Source: JACQHM01 sp964535215
GTDB taxonomy: Bacteria > Methylomirabilota > Methylomirabilia > Methylomirabilales > JACQHM01
Direction: 5' to 3'
Length of the DNA: 64,000 nucleotides
NCBI GenBank assembly: GCA_964535215.1
Contig: CAZHST010000004.1
Span: 1-64,000, forward strand
Part shown: piece after piece, positions 1 to 7,103 of the stretch
Layout: each line of letters starts with the position of its first letter
How positions within the stretch are numbered: the first letter of the stretch is position 1
Notes under the pieces: generated by a model
What the model saw: the letters and a program-made list of their open reading frames with translations, nothing else
What the model was told of the DNA's origin: nothing
The model's database searches: none
Made by a program: the position numbers and the translations under genes

Positions 1-1
1 C

Positions 2-196
2 CCCCGTCTCAGGAAAGGAGGGCTTCTGATCACGGACAACGTGCTCTGGTACGGCAATGTCCTGGAGGAGCACCCGACAGAGGCCAGCACCCGGGGGGTC
101 AAGGAGTACACGAAGCTCCTGTACAGCTCGCCGGAGCTTTACACCATCATCATCCCCCTCCGGGATGGGGTCGCCATCAGCTTGAAGATCGTTTAG
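2..196 (+). CDS. O-methyltransferase, C-terminal part (cut by window edge)
   Basis: Only the last 64 codons are present. They read KGGLLITDNVLWYG followed by a helix and end in the strand GVAISLKIV. This is the C-terminal signature of class I SAM-dependent O-methyltransferases of the caffeoyl-CoA/catechol OMT family, where the D of ITDN helps bind the metal. The frame runs open to the window edge, so the start and most of the Rossmann fold lie upstream. It ends convergently with the next gene and overlaps its stop by 4 bp. The substrate cannot be deduced. Confidence 0.8.
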   Translation, partial: PRLRKGGLLITDNVLWYGNVLEEHPTEASTRGVKEYTKLLYSSPELYTIIIPLRDGVAISLKIV

Positions 197-630
197 GGGA
201 GGTCGAGGCGCATGCAGACATCCTTTTCGGAGCAGCCCGTTTTGAACTGGACCGACTGCTTCACGGCAGGATCGGCCTCATCCCGGGTGATCGCCCTGAA
301 GCCGAATCTCGGAAAGTATTCTTCCGCCGTCTCCGTCAGGAGAAAGACCTTTTTAATGCCCCGCCGGCGGGCCTCTTTGAGGATCGCTTCGGTCAACATC
401 TTGCCCAGCCCTCGGCTTCGATAGGCGGGGACGATGGCCAGGGAGCGGAGGAGGGCGGAAGGGCTGTAATCCTCCAGCCCGACGCACCCGACGACCCGTT
501 CCCCATCTCTGGCGACGAGGAAGTTGTCAAAGTGCTCTCGTACCCCTTCCGTTGGGAGTCCGGCCTCCTTTAGGAGGGCCAGGACCTGGTCGAGGTCATC
601 CCCTTTGGCCTGTTCGATGCTCACCCCCAT
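193..630 (-). CDS. GNAT N-acetyltransferase, ArsN2-like
   Basis: The 145-residue protein has the GNAT fold: a central strand (ALLRSLAIV) followed by the acetyl-CoA loop R-S-R-G-L-G-K. The family-typical end of arsenic-resistance ArsN2 proteins follows, with LLTETAEEYFPRFGF and a C-terminal Cys pair (TGCSEKDVC). ArsN2-type enzymes are thought to acetylate a toxic arsenic or glufosinate-like compound. Amino-acid acetylation (ArgA-like) is the main alternative. An AGGGGAGG ribosome site precedes the ATG. No ars genes are visible nearby, so the substrate is uncertain. Confidence 0.75.
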   Translation of the reverse strand: MGVSIEQAKGDDLDQVLALLKEAGLPTEGVREHFDNFLVARDGERVVGCVGLEDYSPSALLRSLAIVPAYRSRGLGKMLTEAILKEARRRGIKKVFLLTETAEEYFPRFGFRAITRDEADPAVKQSVQFKTGCSEKDVCMRLDLP

Positions 631-721
631 TCCGGCCTCCCCTGTCCTTCCTTAGAGAGCAGGGTCCTGGTTGCCCTGACGGTCACGCTCGCGCTCGGCA
701 TGGGGCTCATGCGGTCTCATC

Positions 722-2167
722 CTAGCCCTTGATGTTGCCGATGGGCTTGAGTTCCACGACAGGCTTTGAGATCCCGACCAGCTCCACGGACCTCACCACG
801 TCGGAGAGGTTCTTGTAGGCGAAGCCGGCCTCCTCGGCCACCCCCTCCCAGGAGGCGGCCCGGATGAAGATCCCCCGTTCTTCCATGTTCTTGACGAGAT
901 CCCGCCCGTGGATCTTCTTCTTGGCCGCCGTCCGGGACATGGTCCGGCCCGAGCCGTGGCAGGTGGAGCCAAAGCTCAGCTCCATGGCCTTCTGGGTCCC
1001 GACCAGGAGATAGGAGCCAGTCTCCATGGAACCTCCCACGATGACCGGCTGGCCGACCTCCTGGTAGATCGGGTCCAGCTCCGGATGGCCGGGGCCGAAG
1101 GCCCGGGTCGAGCCCTTCCGGTGGATCAGCAGCTCCTTCTCCTCGCCGTCCACCCTGAAGCGTTCCAGCTTGGCGATGTTGTGGGCCACGTCGTAGATGA
1201 TCTGGAGGTCCAGCTCCCGAGGATCCCGGCGGAAGACCTGGCTGAAGACCTCCCGGATCCGGTGGGTGATGACCTGACGGTTGGCGAAGGCCGAGTTGGC
1301 CGCACAGGCCATCGCCCGGTAGTAGTCCTGGCCCTCCGGCGACTGGAAGGGGGCACAGGCCAGCTCCCGGTCCCTGACCGTGATCCCGTACTTTGGCATG
1401 GTTCGTCCGAAGATCTGGAGGTAGTCGGTCCCCACCTGGTGGCCGAAGCCGCGGGAGCCACAGTGGAACATCACGACGATCTGGTTCTCGTAGACGATCC
1501 CGAAAGCCTTCGCCAGCTCAGGGTCGTGGATGTTCTGGGGGTAGGCCACCTGAATCTCCAGGTAGTGGTTCCCCGAGCCTAACGTCCCAAGCTGGTTGAT
1601 CCCCCGCTCCAAGGCCTTCCGGCTGACCTTCTCCGGATCCGCCCCCTTGATGCAGCCCCCCTCTTCGAGGTGCTTCAGATCTTCAGGCCAGCCGTAGCCT
1701 TTCCCCACGCACCAGGCTGCTCCCTGTTGCATCACCTCTTTAAACTCGTCCTCGGAGAGCTTGAGAAAGCCTTTGGAGCCGACGCCGGACGGGACCGCGC
1801 GGAAGAGAAGCTCGACCAGCTCCCGAAGCTTCGGCTGGACCTCCTCCAGCGTCAGGTTCGTTCGGATCAGCCGCATCCCACAGTTGATATCAAAACCGAT
1901 TCCGCCCGGAGAGATGACGCCCGTCTCCGGGTCCATGGCCGCGACACCCCCGATGGGGAAACCGTAGCCCCAGTGACCGTCCGGCATGCAGAGGGCATAC
2001 TTCTGGATGCCGGGGAGGCAGGCGACATTCGTCACCTGCTCGAAGACGCCCTGGTCCATCTCGTTCAGGAGCTTCTCGGTGGCGAAGATCCTGGCGGGGA
2101 CCAGCATCCCCTCCTTCTCCGTCTTCGGGATCTCCCAGATCCCCTCCGAGATCTTGTTGATCTTCAT
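722..2167 (-). CDS. rtcB: RtcB RNA ligase (RNA-splicing ligase)
   Basis: The 481-residue protein is full length for RtcB, the GTP- and Mn2+-dependent ligase that joins RNA 2',3'-cyclic phosphate or 3'-phosphate ends to 5'-OH ends in the cytoplasm. Visible signatures are GGIGFDINCGMR (Cys metal ligand), GSGNHYLE, HCGSRGFGHQ, and the guanylylated-histidine region CHGSGRTMSR. The start chosen is the ATG at 2167, which has GAGGAGG nine bases upstream. An earlier in-frame ATG at 2206 lacks such a site. It lies directly downstream of archease, which activates RtcB, so the two form an RNA-repair operon. Confidence 0.96.
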   Translation of the reverse strand: MKINKISEGIWEIPKTEKEGMLVPARIFATEKLLNEMDQGVFEQVTNVACLPGIQKYALCMPDGHWGYGFPIGGVAAMDPETGVISPGGIGFDINCGMRLIRTNLTLEEVQPKLRELVELLFRAVPSGVGSKGFLKLSEDEFKEVMQQGAAWCVGKGYGWPEDLKHLEEGGCIKGADPEKVSRKALERGINQLGTLGSGNHYLEIQVAYPQNIHDPELAKAFGIVYENQIVVMFHCGSRGFGHQVGTDYLQIFGRTMPKYGITVRDRELACAPFQSPEGQDYYRAMACAANSAFANRQVITHRIREVFSQVFRRDPRELDLQIIYDVAHNIAKLERFRVDGEEKELLIHRKGSTRAFGPGHPELDPIYQEVGQPVIVGGSMETGSYLLVGTQKAMELSFGSTCHGSGRTMSRTAAKKKIHGRDLVKNMEERGIFIRAASWEGVAEEAGFAYKNLSDVVRSVELVGISKPVVELKPIGNIKG

Positions 2168-2214
2168 GACTCCAACCTCCTCACTCCCTGAGCCATCATC
2201 GGCCATCTCACCCT

Positions 2215-2646
2215 TTAGACATCCAAAACGACGCGGGCCTTCCAGCCCCCGTTTCTCCGCCCGACCTCGAACAGGTGGAGGGTCGGGGCCTTGACATCCA
2301 GCCGCATCGGCAGCTTCTCTCCATCAATGGGCTCCCCCGACACGGTCGCCTTGAGCGCAAACTGGGCATCAACCTGGTCCACCTTTACCTCGAACCGGTT
2401 GAAGACCATCGCGTGGGAATCCTTCAGGAAGATAAGTTCCGCCAGCCAGTCAAAGAGGAGCCCGTCCAGCGTTTCGCTTGAGAGCTCGATCTGGAAGGAT
2501 TGGATAGGCTTCACGTGATCGAGGTCCACCATGACCTCGAACGTAGCCTTGGCACAAGCCTCGAAGAGGTCCGAGGGGTCCTCCCCCCAGGCCTCGAAAG
2601 CCACGTCGGCGATGACGACATCCTCCAGGAACCGATACCCACCCAT
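2215..2646 (-). CDS. Archease, RtcB-activating protein
   Basis: This 143-residue protein begins GGYRFLEDVVIADVAFEAWG, the diagnostic archease N-terminus with its conserved acidic metal-binding residues, and has the family's usual length. Archease speeds guanylylation and turnover of RtcB, the next gene 47 bp downstream on the same strand. The ATG at 2646 is chosen because homologous archeases begin at this point. A longer frame to 2679 adds residues unlike the family. There is no clear ribosome site. A promoter placed only about 10 bp upstream suggests a leaderless or nearly leaderless mRNA. Confidence 0.92.
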   Translation of the reverse strand: MGGYRFLEDVVIADVAFEAWGEDPSDLFEACAKATFEVMVDLDHVKPIQSFQIELSSETLDGLLFDWLAELIFLKDSHAMVFNRFEVKVDQVDAQFALKATVSGEPIDGEKLPMRLDVKAPTLHLFEVGRRNGGWKARVVLDV

Positions 2647-2655
2647 CCTACGCTT

Positions 2656-2684
2656 ACAATAGGATGGAAACCCCTCCATGTCAA
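2656..2684 (-). promoter_or_regulatory. Sigma70-type promoter for archease-rtcB
   Basis: On the minus strand a perfect TTGACA (2684-2679), a 17-bp spacer and TATTGT (2661-2656) can be read. The expected start of transcription is near 2649, only a few bases before the archease ATG at 2646. Confidence 0.6.
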
Positions 2685-2755
2685 GCTCAAGGGGGAAAAG
2701 GGTTCGGGACCTTAAGGAGCGGCATCCGGGGTGGGGGCTAAAGAGGGTTCAAAGG

Positions 2756-3121
2756 TCATGGACGGCCCCTCTGGCCTTTGGAGCTCCTGGGGGCGGGGGC
2801 CATCCCCTTTGCCAGCCATTGATCCGCCCATTGCTGGAGCTCGGCGATGACCCGCTCCAGATCCCGCCCCTTCCTTGTCAGGGCGTACTCGATCCGGACC
2901 GGCGTTTCAGGGTAGACTTGCCGCTCCAGCAGCCCCTCAGCCTCCAGCTCCTTCAGACGGGCGGAGAGGAGCCGGTCGCTTAACCCCGGGACCGCGTCCA
3001 AGATCTCGCTGAAACGTTTAGGCCCTGTGAGGAGGGTCCGGATGATCGCGCCGTTCCACCGCTTGCCAATGAGCTCAACGGCCTTGTGGTAAAAGGGGCA
3101 CACCTGCTGGAAGGGTTGCAT
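2756..3121 (-). CDS. HxlR-family transcriptional regulator
   Basis: This is a winged-helix regulator of about 121 residues. It opens with the HxlR hallmark CPFYHKAVELIGKRW and continues with FSEILDAVPGLSDRLLSARLKELEAEGLL (recognition helix region) and the wing RIEYALT. The single N-terminal Cys is the redox or electrophile-sensing residue in several family members. The gene is divergent from doxX and the Sec-DsbA-like gene, with inverted repeats between them, so it probably controls that pair. The ATG at 3121 is preferred because of the upstream AGGTGAG site. Confidence 0.9.
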   Translation of the reverse strand: MQPFQQVCPFYHKAVELIGKRWNGAIIRTLLTGPKRFSEILDAVPGLSDRLLSARLKELEAEGLLERQVYPETPVRIEYALTRKGRDLERVIAELQQWADQWLAKGMAPAPRSSKGQRGRP

Positions 3122-3160
3122 GATTCTCACCTGCCCAAAGTCTAGCGGGTTATTTGCCTC

Positions 3161-3189
3161 TTGACAAGGGAGAGCTGTTCTTTTACACT
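3161..3189 (+). promoter_or_regulatory. Promoter for doxX and Sec-DsbA-like genes
   Basis: TTGACA at 3161-3166, a 17-bp spacer, then TACACT at 3184-3189. It is oriented toward the doxX gene at 3295. Confidence 0.7.
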
Positions 3190-3191
3190 CA

Positions 3192-3231
3192 ACTTACAAA
3201 AAATAAGTAACAAACACTTTGTAACAAGATT
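3192..3231. promoter_or_regulatory. Candidate HxlR-type operator repeats
   Basis: Just after the -10 box there is an inverted repeat ACTTA (3192-3196) / TAAGT (3204-3208), containing TTAC/GTAA half-sites. A second repeat follows, ACAAA-CAC-TTTGT. AT-rich inverted repeats in a divergent intergenic region next to an HxlR gene are the usual place for its operator. Binding by this regulator is inference. Confidence 0.45.
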
Positions 3232-3294
3232 GGCCCGGAGGGGAGGGGCCTTCCCAAAGGGCTGTGACGTTCCACTGACACAAGGAGGTGCCCA

Positions 3295-3681
3295 ATGGAC
3301 CTGGTTCTCCTTCTAGGCCGGATCCTCTTCTCCCTGCTCTTTATCCTGAGCGGGATCAACCATTTCGCCCAGTTGGATGGCATGAGCCAGTATGCAGCCT
3401 CCGCCAAGGTCCCGGCCCCAAAGCTGGCCGTGCTGGTCACGGGGATCATGCTCCTCCTGGGCGGCTTGAGCGTTCTCCTCGGCTATCAGGTCAGGGTAGG
3501 GGCCCTGCTCCTCTTCCTCTTCCTGGTGCCAGCGGCCTTCATCATGCACCGTTTCTGGGGGCTTTCCGACCCGATGATGAAGGCAACCCAGATGGCCCAT
3601 TTCCTGAAGAACCTGGCCCTGGCCGGGGCATCCCTCCTCATCTTCTTTCATGGCCCCGGCCCTTTGAGCCTGAGCCGGTAG
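3295..3681 (+). CDS. DoxX family membrane protein
   Basis: The 128-residue protein has four hydrophobic segments. It starts MDLVLLLGRILFSLLFILSGINHF and continues with a GIMLLLGGLSVLLGYQ segment, the pattern of DoxX/DoxD-type quinone-linked membrane proteins. An AGGAGG site lies six bases before the ATG. It is separated by 26 bp from the Sec-DsbA-like gene and is probably co-transcribed with it. DoxX proteins often sit in HxlR-controlled redox-stress units; a detailed function for this one is unknown. Confidence 0.85.
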   Translation: MDLVLLLGRILFSLLFILSGINHFAQLDGMSQYAASAKVPAPKLAVLVTGIMLLLGGLSVLLGYQVRVGALLLFLFLVPAAFIMHRFWGLSDPMMKATQMAHFLKNLALAGASLLIFFHGPGPLSLSR

Positions 3682-3707
3682 CGGCCAACCCACCCGAGGT
3701 CGCGGAA

Positions 3708-4340
3708 ATGTCTGTAACGCTCACCTTTTACCATGATGTTCTCTGAGTGTGGTGCTTTCTGGCCTCGGCGAGGCTTAAGCGGGTCGTCCAGGCCTATGGC
3801 AGCCAGGTGCGGGTGGAGCACCGTTGCTTCGCCCTCGCCCCGGATCCGGCAGCCATCCGCCGCCTTTTTGGGAGTCCGGAGGCGGGAAAGGCTGAGATCC
3901 TCACCCACTGGGCGGCTGCCGCCAGGCACCCCGGGGGCGAGCTCATCAACGTGGATCTCATGCGCTCCCGACCTTTCCCTTACCCTTTCTCCATGCCAGG
4001 GTTGCTGGCGTGTAAGGCGGCGGAATTCCAGGGAGGACAGGAGGCCCACTGGGAGATGTTCGACCGGGTGCAGCGGGCCCATATCGTCGAGTGCCGCAAC
4101 ATCGCCGACCCCCAGGTCCTCTGCGACTGTGCCCGCGATGTAGGGCTGGACGTCCCCCGGTGGGAGCGGGACTGGAGGGGTGAGGCCGTGGTGCAGGCGG
4201 TCAGGGCTGATCTCGAGGAGGCTGAAAGGCGGGGCATTCACGCCGTGCCAACGGTGGTCTTCAACGGTCGCTCGAAGCTCCAGGGGGCCGTGCCGGAGGA
4301 GAGGTATCGGTCCATGATCGAGGATCGGCTGGCCGGATGA
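3708..4340 (+). CDS. DsbA/FrnE-like oxidoreductase, predicted selenoprotein (UxxC)
   Basis: Reading the in-frame TGA at 3744-3746 as selenocysteine gives a 210-residue DsbA-family protein. The N-terminal strand SVTLTFYHDVL leads straight into U13-V-W-C16, exactly where FrnE/DsbA-like proteins have CxxC. The helical domain follows, then the cis-proline loop HAVPTVVF and a C-terminal helix. Without readthrough the thioredoxin fold would lose its first strand and active-site residue. A GAGG site precedes the ATG. A SECIS-like hairpin lies 7-33 bases after the TGA. A second Sec gene in this window (formate dehydrogenase) supports a selenocysteine-using organism. The partner substrate is unknown. 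The alternative is a nonsense mutation with a downstream GTG start at 3747. Confidence 0.82.
3754..3780 (+). promoter_or_regulatory. bSECIS-like hairpin of the DsbA-like selenoprotein
   Basis: A lower stem GCTT (3754-3757) / AAGC (3777-3780), a small internal loop, and an upper stem GCCTC (3762-3766) / GAGGC (3770-3774) are capped by GGC. The apical loop is about 21-23 bases after the UGA, inside the spacing known for bacterial SECIS elements. Confidence 0.65.
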
Positions 4341-4404
4341 GAAATTTTCTGGTTGCATGCCTTGGGGATCAGTTTTAAGATAAAGGCTCAAGGAGGAGGT
4401 TACC

Positions 4405-5805
4405 ATGGCCGGCCCAGCCCAGCTTTATGAGGGGCAGGCCCTCTTCGCCGACCCGATCCACGGGTATATCCCCTTCACCGTCCCCCTCACGAAGGAAGAA
4501 AAGACCGAGAAGGACCTGATTGATTCTCCCTGGATGCAGCGGCTCCGCTACATCTTTCAGCTCCAAAGCTCCCGCTGGGTCTTCCCCTCGGCTGAGCACA
4601 CCCGGTTCCAGCACTCGATCGGGGCCATGCATGTGGCCGGTCGCTTCGCCCGGCACCTCTACCCCTCGTTAAGGGAGGTCATCCCTGACTGCCCCTCGCT
4701 CCCCTTCATCGAGGAGCTCTGCCGCCTGACCGCCCTGATGCACGACATCGGTCACGGCCCCTTCGGTCACTTCTTCGACGACAACTTCCTGGCCGAATTC
4801 CACCTCACCCATGAGGACCTCGGGCAGCAGATCATTGTGGAAAAGCTGGGCGGGATCGTCCGATCCATCCGGCGGAGTCCCTCCGGCCCCTTCGAGGCGG
4901 GGGAGGTGATTGACCCTACTCACCTGGCGTATCTGATCAAAAAGGATGGTCAGCCTGGAGAAGATTTTCCCCCGTGGCTGAAGTTCCTGAAACCCCTCTT
5001 TAACGGGATCTACACGGCGGACAACCTGGACTATGTCCTTCGGGACTCCTACATGTGTGGGGTCGCCATCGGCCCGGTGGATCTCGAGCGGCTCCTCTAC
5101 TACACCTTCTTCACCCAGGAAGGCCTCACCCTCCACCGGGCGGGGACGGGGGCCCTCCTCATGTTCCTGAACGCCCGACTTTACCTCTACGCCAATGTCT
5201 ATTACCACCGGACGACCCGGGCCATTGACCTCCATCTGAAGGAGATCTTCAGGCCCACATTGGCCTTCATCTTTCCAAGGAATCCCCTCGAAGACCTGGA
5301 CGCTTACCTGGACTTGACCGACTGGTCCCTGATCGAGGAGGTAAGGCAGTGGCCGCGCTCGGGAGATCCTGAGAAGAAGGCCCTTGGGGAGGAGTGGGCC
5401 AGGATCCTTTCCCGGCAGGTTAAATGGAAGATGGCCTTCGGCACCACCCTGCCGTATTTCGAGATGAAACGGGGGAGTGTTCCCCTGACCGTTGAGGAGA
5501 TGGAGAGGAGGATGCGCCACTTTCTCCCTCCCGGGCTGAAAGCCCTCCCCTTCAGGGTGGACATGGCCAGCCAGGACGGCCGTCCGCTGAACCCCCTCGC
5601 CATGGGGGACAAGCAGATCTACCTGTATGATCCTTCGACGGGGAAGGTCGCCAAAGAACCCCTCTCCGATCTCTTGGAACGGATCCCGGCGAAGGAGGTC
5701 CAGTGCCGGGTCTTCACCCTGGGATACCAGCGGAACGCCGAGCTGGCCCGGGCGGCGGAGCTGGCCCTCCAGCAGGATCTCCCCAGCACCTTCACCAGTG
5801 TCTGA
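4405..5805 (+). CDS. HD-domain phosphohydrolase (dNTPase-like)
   Basis: This 466-residue cytoplasmic protein begins with DPIHGYIPF, then has the HD-superfamily ligands: H in TRFQHSIGAMH, the HD pair in LTALMHDIGHGPFGH, and a later D in the TADNLDYVLRDSY region. It belongs to the dGTPase/SAMHD1-like group of HD hydrolases (YdhJ/COG1078 type), which remove phosphates from deoxynucleotides. The substrate here is not determined. The ATG follows an AGGAGGAGG site. It stands alone, with no operon partner. Confidence 0.85.
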   Translation: MAGPAQLYEGQALFADPIHGYIPFTVPLTKEEKTEKDLIDSPWMQRLRYIFQLQSSRWVFPSAEHTRFQHSIGAMHVAGRFARHLYPSLREVIPDCPSLPFIEELCRLTALMHDIGHGPFGHFFDDNFLAEFHLTHEDLGQQIIVEKLGGIVRSIRRSPSGPFEAGEVIDPTHLAYLIKKDGQPGEDFPPWLKFLKPLFNGIYTADNLDYVLRDSYMCGVAIGPVDLERLLYYTFFTQEGLTLHRAGTGALLMFLNARLYLYANVYYHRTTRAIDLHLKEIFRPTLAFIFPRNPLEDLDAYLDLTDWSLIEEVRQWPRSGDPEKKALGEEWARILSRQVKWKMAFGTTLPYFEMKRGSVPLTVEEMERRMRHFLPPGLKALPFRVDMASQDGRPLNPLAMGDKQIYLYDPSTGKVAKEPLSDLLERIPAKEVQCRVFTLGYQRNAELARAAELALQQDLPSTFTSV

Positions 5806-5952
5806 CCGGGCCGTCCCTGCCTTGTTTCCTCTCCCTTCCCGCCTTAGGCTATGGGCTCTCCTCTACCCCTTGGTTGGAGAGGAGGAAAACCATTTTAAAA
5901 CCTGTTTTTATTAAGGAAAATCACTAAGTTAACTCTATCTTATTGTTATCTC

Positions 5953-5981
5953 TTGACATCAAAATGAAAAGGGATTATATA
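5953..5981 (+). promoter_or_regulatory. Strong promoter upstream of the propeller/PQQ dehydrogenase pair
   Basis: TTGACA (5953-5958), a 17-bp spacer and TATATA (5976-5981) lie in an AT-rich stretch that stands out from the GC-rich surroundings. Transcription would start about 40 bp before the gene at 6028. Confidence 0.8.
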
Positions 5982-6027
5982 TACTATACCAATCTTTTCC
6001 CTGCCGTCCAGGTAGGAGGAGGAACCC

Positions 6028-6897
6028 ATGCTTAAGAAACCTTTTCTGCTCCTGCATGCCGTTCTGTTGATGGGCGTTGCCACCACCTTGTCCCCGGGGA
6101 TCCTGGCCGCTCAGGTGAAGGTGATAAAGGGGGTGCGGATCCCCGAGTCGATCGCTGTGGGTCCTGACGGGCGGATTTACGTGTCCGAGGTCGGGGAGTA
6201 CGAGAGGTATGGGGACGGGGCCATCGGGGTGGTCGAGGGGGACAAGGTGCAGCCCTTTGCGACGGGCTTGAATGACCCGCACGGAATTGACTGGTGGCGA
6301 GATCATCTGTACGTCGCGGACAACCGGGGCCAGGTGTGGCGCATTGACATGAAGGGCAACGTCGAGCGGCTTGTGGACTCGACCCAGTTCCCGCGCAAGA
6401 TCACCAACTTCAACGACATCGAGATTGACGAGGATGGCAACATCTACCTCTCGGACAGCGGTGATTGGGAGGGTCGTGGGGGGGCGATCTACCGCATCAC
6501 CCAGGACGGGAAGATCACCACTGTGCTGACCGATGAAGAGGCATGGCAGCTTTTGAGCCCAAACGGTCTCCTGATGGAGGGGCGTGAGAGGATGCTGGTG
6601 TTGGACTATACGACCGGCAACCTGCACCGGCTCGACCTGAAGACGAAGGCGTTCCAGAAGATCAACGGAGGATTCGGGGCGGGTGACGGGCTGGCCCGAG
6701 ACGCCAGGGGAAGGCTCTATGTGAGCGACTTCAAAGGGAAGCTGTACGTGCTCGACACGCCGGAAGCTAAACCTCGGCCGATCGAGGTGCAGGGCCTGGT
6801 CTCGGCTGCCGATATTACCATCAGCCCGGACGGGCAACACCTGCTGGTGCCGGACTGGGAGGGGAAACAGCTGTTCTTCGTGCCGTTGCCCGAATAG
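6028..6897 (+). CDS. Exported SMP-30/NHL-type beta-propeller protein
   Basis: The 289-residue protein has a clear signal peptide (MLKKPFLLLHAVLL.. ending near GILAAQ). Repeated propeller blades of the type VGPDGRIYVSEVG, IDEDGNIYLSDSG, ARGRLYVSDF and ISPDGQHLLVPD follow, typical of SMP-30/gluconolactonase and NHL-repeat proteins. It should act in the periplasm. It is followed at about 200 bp by a PQQ dehydrogenase and may be co-expressed. It could be a lactonase acting on sugar or aldehyde oxidation products, or a non-enzymatic partner; the sequence does not decide. Confidence 0.75.
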   Translation: MLKKPFLLLHAVLLMGVATTLSPGILAAQVKVIKGVRIPESIAVGPDGRIYVSEVGEYERYGDGAIGVVEGDKVQPFATGLNDPHGIDWWRDHLYVADNRGQVWRIDMKGNVERLVDSTQFPRKITNFNDIEIDEDGNIYLSDSGDWEGRGGAIYRITQDGKITTVLTDEEAWQLLSPNGLLMEGRERMLVLDYTTGNLHRLDLKTKAFQKINGGFGAGDGLARDARGRLYVSDFKGKLYVLDTPEAKPRPIEVQGLVSAADITISPDGQHLLVPDWEGKQLFFVPLPE

Positions 6898-7103
6898 CAG
6901 GGCCAGTGTCGGAAGGCAGAGGAGCATTGCCCCAAAAGATGGGGTGGGGGAGAGGTAAGGGGAGCTGAAACCCAGGCTGGTGGAAGACCGGGTATTGGTT
7001 TGGGGAGGATGCCATGGGAGTGTTTCAAGGGTCTCGGAAACAAGGTGATGAACACCGTTCCCTGGAGCTGCTGACCAACGTGGACACGACGGGCGAAGGG
7101 GCC

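Noticed and set aside
3648..4406. 252-residue open frame opposite the DsbA-like gene
   Set aside because: It has no family signature and lies wholly antisense to a gene with clear homology; high GC produces such long shadows.
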